DNA of 64,000 bases. Source: Gp1-AA122 sp036378535. Lineage in GTDB: Bacteria > Acidobacteriota > Terriglobia > Terriglobales > Acidobacteriaceae. Positions 60,222 through 64,000 of this stretch are shown here, piece by piece. A program made the translations under genes and the position numbers. The notes under the pieces are model-generated. The model made no database searches. It was not told the DNA's origin and worked only from the letters and a program-made list of their open reading frames with translations. The stretch covers positions 1 through 64,000 of the forward strand of contig DASUWH010000066.1 in assembly GCA_036378535.1 (NCBI GenBank). Direction: 5' to 3'. The first letter of the stretch is position 1; every line of letters begins with the position of its first letter.

Positions 60222-60806
60222 ATGCAGGCACTTATGGCTACGAACACTCTACGGAAACCCGCGCTGCGGCAGAAAGCGCAGCTGATGTCCGCAAGCGAGA
60301 TTGACCGCACCTTGGTGCGCATGGCTCATGAAATTGTGGAGCGAAACGGCGGCATTGAGGGCTTGGGCCTGGTCGGAATCCGGCGCCGCGGCGTACCCCT
60401 GGCCGAGCGCCTGAGCAAGCTCATCGAGCAGATCGAGCATACCCCTATACCAGTCGGCGCCTTGGACATCACTTTCTACCGCGACGACCTGTCCACCATC
60501 GGCCCAAAACCGGTCGTCCAGGAACGCGAAGTTGGATTCACGGTCGACGACAAGCGCATCATTCTGCTGGATGACGTCCTATTTACCGGTCGAACAACAC
60601 GCGCCGCTCTGGATGCGCTCTTTGCACACGGGCGTCCGCGGCAGGTAGAACTCGGTGTCCTCATTGACCGCGGTCATCGCGAGCTGCCGGTCTATGCGAG
60701 CTTCGTCGGCAGGACCGTCCAAACCACCTTGAATGAAGTCATCGAGGTCAAGCTATCGGAGATCGACCAAGCGGATAAGGTTCTGCTCATGGAACGGTTG
60801 ATGTAA
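60222..60806 (+). CDS. pyrR: PyrR: pyr regulator / uracil phosphoribosyltransferase
   Basis: A 194-residue protein from ATG 60222; a second ATG (60234) has a closer AGG and would give 190. PyrR binds pyr mRNA with UMP and also converts uracil plus PRPP to UMP. The PRPP motif is IILLDDVLFTGRTTRAALDA. GLGLVGIRRRGVPLAERL and VGALDITFYRDDLSTIG are typical. Placed after phosphorylase and NupC, it fits uracil salvage. No PyrR binding hairpin was recognised nearby. Confidence 0.92.
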   Translation: MQALMATNTLRKPALRQKAQLMSASEIDRTLVRMAHEIVERNGGIEGLGLVGIRRRGVPLAERLSKLIEQIEHTPIPVGALDITFYRDDLSTIGPKPVVQEREVGFTVDDKRIILLDDVLFTGRTTRAALDALFAHGRPRQVELGVLIDRGHRELPVYASFVGRTVQTTLNEVIEVKLSEIDQADKVLLMERLM

Positions 60807-61136
60807 CTTGGTGGCTACACGAGGATTCCCGTTACCACACTTTCCTTCACGGGCGTGCCGGTCGGCGATGTTTCGACGAAACAGAGTTGATCGACTTAGT
60901 AACTGGACAGGCTAATAGTGGGTTCGGTGCGACTGTGGTACGGAAATAGCGAAGAATCCTGTAATAGAACTCAGCGTGAGAAAAAAACACAAAATTCTTG
61001 ACAATTGAACTGCGATCTGACATCCCTCGGCTGTTAGTAGACCCTGCCTGAGTACTTTCTTCCTCAGAAAAAAAGCTAGCGATGTATAGCCAGGCGGCTC
61101 CAGCTCCAGACCAAAACAATTACGACGAGTTGTCTC
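60807..61136. other. Intergenic region after pyrR
   Basis: About 330 bases, somewhat AT-richer than the surroundings, without a recognisable gene, RNA or strong hairpin. TTGACA-like TTGACAATTGAACTGCGATC at 60998-61017 may contain a -35 element, but there is no clear -10. Confidence 0.3.
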
Positions 61137-61283
61137 ATGAGAGAAGAAGTCTGCGCAGTTAGTTTGTCTCTCCTGATGGTGGCAGGCATCGCATTTACCC
61201 GGACGGCCTCTACTCAGGGCCGGGCCTTCTCCTTTGTCCGAAAGCAGGTATGTTTGTTAATTCCACCCGATACCAAGGAGTAA
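61137..61283 (+). CDS. Possible 48-residue exported peptide
   Basis: A frame starting MREEVCAVSLSLLMVAGIAF, with a short hydrophobic segment like a signal or membrane helix, then a Arg/Gln-rich part ending PPDTKE. The ribosome-binding site is weak. No motif. It may be a small membrane protein or chance. Confidence 0.25.
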   Translation: MREEVCAVSLSLLMVAGIAFTRTASTQGRAFSFVRKQVCLLIPPDTKE

Positions 61284-61400
61284 TTCCGATGCGAAAAATC
61301 GGGTTCATCAGCATTGCCGACTCTGACCGCACTAGCCCGCAAAAAATTGCGCTGACCGGAACCGGCATTTGATATTGTGCAGTCGCCGCACTGACTTTTT

Positions 61401-61757
61401 TCACGCCTCCAACGCGGGAGACTTTCGAACGCTGTCTTCTGTGACCGTGAGCTTCCATTTGCGATAGACATTCGCAACCGCCATCGTCCAGAAGGGAACG
61501 AGATCGAGTCCGGGGACCAGTTCACCGGCGAATGCAGGCAGAAACTCCCAGTGCCAGCCCAGCAGATGAACCAATAGCGCTGCCACGAAAACATCGAGAA
61601 TGTCATCGGCCGGCGAAAACGCCCCTTCCGCGAACAATGGGAACACTAGAACCTGAAATCCATCGGCGACGATGGCCAGTAGCATCGCAGCTCGGAAGCG
61701 GGCGCGGGGCGACGCGAAAAGAGACTCTTGCTCCGGGATGGATGGCTTGGCTTGCAT
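61401..61757 (-). CDS. Small membrane protein of unknown function
   Basis: A 118-residue protein. The middle has two or three hydrophobic segments: RAAMLLAIVADGFQVLVFPL, ILDVFVAALLVHLLGWHWEF and ELVPGLDLVPFWTMAVANVY, with conserved-looking Asp-Asp (SPADDILD) and the ELVPGLDLVP motif. I associate this pattern with conserved acidobacterial membrane proteins, but not a named family. N-terminus is charged. It is alone on this strand. Confidence 0.6.
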   Translation of the reverse strand: MQAKPSIPEQESLFASPRARFRAAMLLAIVADGFQVLVFPLFAEGAFSPADDILDVFVAALLVHLLGWHWEFLPAFAGELVPGLDLVPFWTMAVANVYRKWKLTVTEDSVRKSPALEA

Positions 61758-61809
61758 GCCTCTATTTTGAGCACGAATATACGTGCCTCGCCCACTCTAG
61801 CGGCGTAGC

Positions 61810-62655
61810 ATGGCCTGCATTATGCCGCATCCTCAATTTTCAGCGCAAGAAATGTACATCTCGATTGGATTCGGAGCTGTACTTGTCATTCTTACAGTTC
61901 TCTTGCTCCGTTTCAGACTTTTTAAGGAAGGATGGGGCAAACATCTGTTGTGGACGTATTGGGAGATTTTTAAGGAACGTGCGTGGGAGATTTTTTGGGG
62001 GCCTACCGTGCTGAGCATAATATTCGGCATCGTGACCCTTTGGTGGTCGCCAACGATATTTACGTTCCTGACTTATCTACTCATAGTGGTTTTTATGACT
62101 GGATATCACCTATGGCGGGAGCAGTACGTTCGCCTTCAACCAAAGTTCAAAGTGGAGACGATAATAGCCCAGTTAACAGATACAGAGGACCCGAGCACAA
62201 GTAAAATATTCTTGCAGGTACTGCCGGAGTGTTTAACAGACGTTCCGGTTTTTGAGTGCCGTGCACGCTTACTGTTGGTGTCGAAGCTAGACGGGAATAG
62301 GAACTGGGCTCCGACCCAAATGAACTCTCCCCTAAAACTTGGTTGGGATTACTACGGCTATGAGCCCTTGACTATTGAGCCGGGAATTGGACAGAGATTA
62401 AACATCTGCTGGTGGGACAATCGTTTAACCGCAGTCGTTCCAACCGTGGAGCCAATGCCCTCAAAAATTCGTCGGATATTAGGACCAGGGCCCTTCAAAT
62501 TCGATATTCGGATGTCAGCTAAAGATTGCACCCCTATTGACTTTTCTGTGACTGTAAATCTTCTAGGCCGAAAGTGGGATGATCCCCAATATGCTCTTAT
62601 CCAAAAAGGACAGAAGGATGAAACAAAATACTTCAATGGAGAACGAAAAAATTGA
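61810..62655 (+). CDS. Membrane protein of unknown function in an AT-richer patch
   Basis: A 281-residue protein with two or three transmembrane helices near the N-terminus (YISIGFGAVLVILTVLLLRF; IFWGPTVLSIIFGIVTLWW; IFTFLTYLLIVVFMTGYHLW), then a 180-residue cytoplasmic domain of beta character with no known motif. The base composition is lower in GC than most neighbours, and codon use differs (AATA, TTTA codons), suggesting recent transfer. No obvious partner gene. Function unknown. Confidence 0.55.
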   Translation: MACIMPHPQFSAQEMYISIGFGAVLVILTVLLLRFRLFKEGWGKHLLWTYWEIFKERAWEIFWGPTVLSIIFGIVTLWWSPTIFTFLTYLLIVVFMTGYHLWREQYVRLQPKFKVETIIAQLTDTEDPSTSKIFLQVLPECLTDVPVFECRARLLLVSKLDGNRNWAPTQMNSPLKLGWDYYGYEPLTIEPGIGQRLNICWWDNRLTAVVPTVEPMPSKIRRILGPGPFKFDIRMSAKDCTPIDFSVTVNLLGRKWDDPQYALIQKGQKDETKYFNGERKN

Positions 62656-62861
62656 TTCCGTGATGCGAATGGTTTTCGTCTACTTCGACTTAGCCGCCGA
62701 GTTTAGAAACGAAAAGTCATCCTGCATGGCAAAGCGGATTCTCTGAAGCATGAACCATGCGGACCTCTCTGTAACCTTCACGTCCCACTATTTTGACCGA
62801 AGACAGCGAAGACTGGAGCACAATTATTTACTTACAATTCATTCGAGTCTGACCAGCGCCA

Positions 62862-63260
62862 ATGAGAATGTTGAAAGCCGCACTGCTCTATTTCGCAATT
62901 GTGTTCGGCACCGGATTTGTCCTCGGGACTATTCGCACTTTGTGGATTGTTCCCCGAGTTGGCAACAGGGCCGCCGAACTGATGGAGACTCCCATCATGT
63001 TCGTGGTCATCATCATTGCAGCCCGAGTAACCGTCCGAAGGTTTCTGACGTCGTCGACCCGGACCGCACGACTTGTGGTGGGCTGCATCGCCCTGGTTCT
63101 GATGCTGGTTGCGGAGTTCGGACTTGTACTTTGGCTTCGCGGCATCAGCATCCGGCAATATCTCGCGACGAGAGACCCTATTTCCGGCACCGCCTACTAC
63201 CTTATGCTTGCGGTGTTTGCCATCATGCCCCTGCTAGCGAGTAAAGGTGAGAAGGTCTAA
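62862..63260 (+). CDS. Small four-helix membrane protein
   Basis: A 132-residue protein with about four transmembrane helices: ALLYFAIVFGTGFVLGTIRT, MFVVIIIAARVTVRRFL, LVVGCIALVLMLVAEFGLVL and AYYLMLAVFAIMPLLASKG. GTIRTLWIVPRVGNRAAELM is a segment I have seen in a widespread family of uncharacterised membrane proteins. Function unknown. Start ATG 62862; a second Met two codons on is possible. Confidence 0.65.
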   Translation: MRMLKAALLYFAIVFGTGFVLGTIRTLWIVPRVGNRAAELMETPIMFVVIIIAARVTVRRFLTSSTRTARLVVGCIALVLMLVAEFGLVLWLRGISIRQYLATRDPISGTAYYLMLAVFAIMPLLASKGEKV

Positions 63261-63350
63261 ATCGTCGCGGGCACATGCGAAGGGGCACGCCTGCATTCTG
63301 CGCAGCACTTCCGCCCCAGGAGCATTTTCCTGTAATGCTGCTATAAAAAC

Positions 63351-63386
63351 GAAAACGCCCCGGACGATTTGACTCGTCGGGACGTT
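63351..63386 (-). terminator. Minus-strand terminator-like hairpin
   Basis: Read on the minus strand, AACGTCCCGACGA pairs with TCGTCCGGGGCGTT (one mismatch, one bulge), followed by TTCGTTTTT. It could end a transcript coming from tRNA-Ser, about 240 bases away. Confidence 0.5.
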
Positions 63387-63421
63387 CGTCGAACAGCCCT
63401 CCCCCAAGGTCTGCTCAACAA

Positions 63422-63435
63422 TTACGTTAACGTAA
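63422..63435. promoter_or_regulatory. Perfect palindrome
   Basis: TTACGTTAACGTAA is a perfect 14-bp palindrome in a non-coding region upstream of no clear gene start. It is a possible operator for an unrecognised transcript. Confidence 0.3.
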
Positions 63436-63627
63436 CAAGCACCCACTGTGAATGGCCCGGATGGGCCACTGTGGAAATCAGCGCCCGCGCTCATTGCTGC
63501 CGTGTGCGAGCAACCACCGTATTTCTGTCGATCTCAAGCGCGTTACTTTCCTTGCTGCGCTCTGAATATGGTCAACCGGTTAGTAAAAGTTGAATCGCTA
63601 GATGGGCTCAACCGTATCGGATGGTAA

Positions 63628-63717
63628 TGGCGGAGAGTGAGGGATTCGAACCCCCGATACCCTTCCGGGTATGCCGGTTTTCAAGACCGGTGCCATCAAC
63701 CACTCGGCCAACTCTCC
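63628..63717 (-). tRNA. tRNA-Ser (TGA)
   Basis: On the minus strand: acceptor GGAGAGT/ACTCTCC, anticodon loop CTTGAAA with anticodon TGA, a long variable arm (ATACCCGGAAGGGTAT) typical of serine tRNAs, T arm with TTCGAAT and an encoded CCA at 63628-63630. Confidence 0.95.
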
Positions 63718-63780
63718 GCGGGTGGTTTCAGTCGAGCATAGCACGACCAGCCTGAATCTATAGGGGTTCGGTCTCGCCTA

Positions 63781-64000
63781 TCACTTGCTGATCACACCAC
63801 AGGCGATGCGGTCACCGGCGTTCCCGGCTGGGTCCGTCTTCATATCGTCCGCCTTGGCATGGATGATCAGCGCCGTCCCGCCATTGCTGAAGACAGAATT
63901 CTTCCCACTGCCCAGGGTGACGTTGGGGTCCCGGACGGCCACATTCCTGGCTTTGCCGTTGTGGTCCACAATGAAATTGGGCATATCGCCGGCGTGCGGC
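63781..64000 (-). CDS. sodC: Cu/Zn superoxide dismutase, C-terminal part (partial)
   Basis: The minus strand encodes the last 73 residues of a SodC-type enzyme, and the frame continues past the window edge (the visible part begins PHAGDMPNFIVD). HAGDMPN carries a metal-binding His and Asp, IIHAKADD the conserved copper His, and GDRIACGVI the disulfide Cys near the end. Such enzymes sit in the periplasm and remove superoxide. The stop is at 63781-63783. The start and signal peptide are outside the window. Confidence 0.92.
   Translation of the reverse strand, partial: PHAGDMPNFIVDHNGKARNVAVRDPNVTLGSGKNSVFSNGGTALIIHAKADDMKTDPAGNAGDRIACGVISK

Larger units (their letters stand above)
63261..63627. 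other. Intergenic region with minus-strand terminator and palindrome
   Basis: No gene is supported in about 365 bases. It holds a terminator-like hairpin (63354-63386) and a perfect 14-bp palindrome TTACGTTAACGTAA (63422-63435). Between them the sequence GGCCCGGATGGGCC forms a small hairpin. Confidence 0.4.

Overview
The window looks like a chromosomal segment of a soil-type member of the Acidobacteriota (Terriglobia, Koribacter-like). This is inferred from GC-rich coding sequence together with a PEP-CTERM exported protein, a very large Ser/Thr kinase with TPR repeats, PilZ, LolA-like and SpoIIE-type proteins, many secreted proteins of unknown function, and short dispersed hairpin and heptamer repeats between genes. 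No phage, plasmid backbone or CRISPR array is visible. Exact taxonomy is inference only.

Left edge (1-3.5 kb): an integrated element ends at tRNA-Cys, with an intact tyrosine recombinase, a second recombinase relic whose catalytic tyrosine codon now reads Cys, and a further relic beside tRNA-Gly. A PEP-CTERM protein lies between the tRNAs. 3.5-19 kb is mostly housekeeping and signalling: PilZ, Ser/Thr kinase, DUF1326-like protein, a membrane-anchored GcvH-like protein without the lipoyl lysine, pyrophosphatase, metallophosphoesterase, TyrA, a SpoIIE-type phosphatase, succinyl-CoA:3-oxoacid CoA-transferase A/B, LarB, a ChaN-like protein and UbiX.

19-20.2 kb holds a Phd/VapC-type toxin-antitoxin pair with a clear palindromic operator. 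It is followed by the most unusual element of the window: a free-standing, strongly structured transcript region. In it an upstream sequence can mask a perfect Shine-Dalgarno of a 17-codon ORF, several hairpins follow, and the unit ends in an 11-bp terminator.

20-34.6 kb: Nudix hydrolase, secreted proteins, a LigD-like NHEJ pair (3'-phosphoesterase and ATP-dependent ligase) split by a -1 frame change at an A9 tract, an amidohydrolase lipoprotein, a Flp-type pilin, an M48 protease, a lone ABC ATPase, tryptophan 2,3-dioxygenase and an alginate-export-like barrel. 34.6-39.5 kb is an accessory block bracketed by 13-bp direct repeats: a deleted IS relic plus a 1300-residue RHS/YD-repeat protein.

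40-47 kb carries a minus-strand operon for an exported molybdenum hydroxylase (cytochrome c, 2Fe-2S, Mo, FAD/4Fe-4S subunits and a small Cys-rich protein). 47-51 kb: a divergent glutamyl-tRNA reductase, a phosphoesterase lipoprotein, a DUF4126 protein and a bacterial SET-domain protein. 51.6-56.4 kb is a compact operon behind a CRP/FNR-like palindrome: RsbRD-N-like sensor, acyl-CoA hydrolase/CoA-transferase, ferredoxin, and 2-oxoacid:ferredoxin oxidoreductase alpha and fused beta-gamma. The right end has a winged-helix protein, a nucleoside salvage operon (pyrimidine phosphorylase, NupC transporter, PyrR), membrane proteins of unknown function, tRNA-Ser and the 3' part of a Cu/Zn superoxide dismutase.
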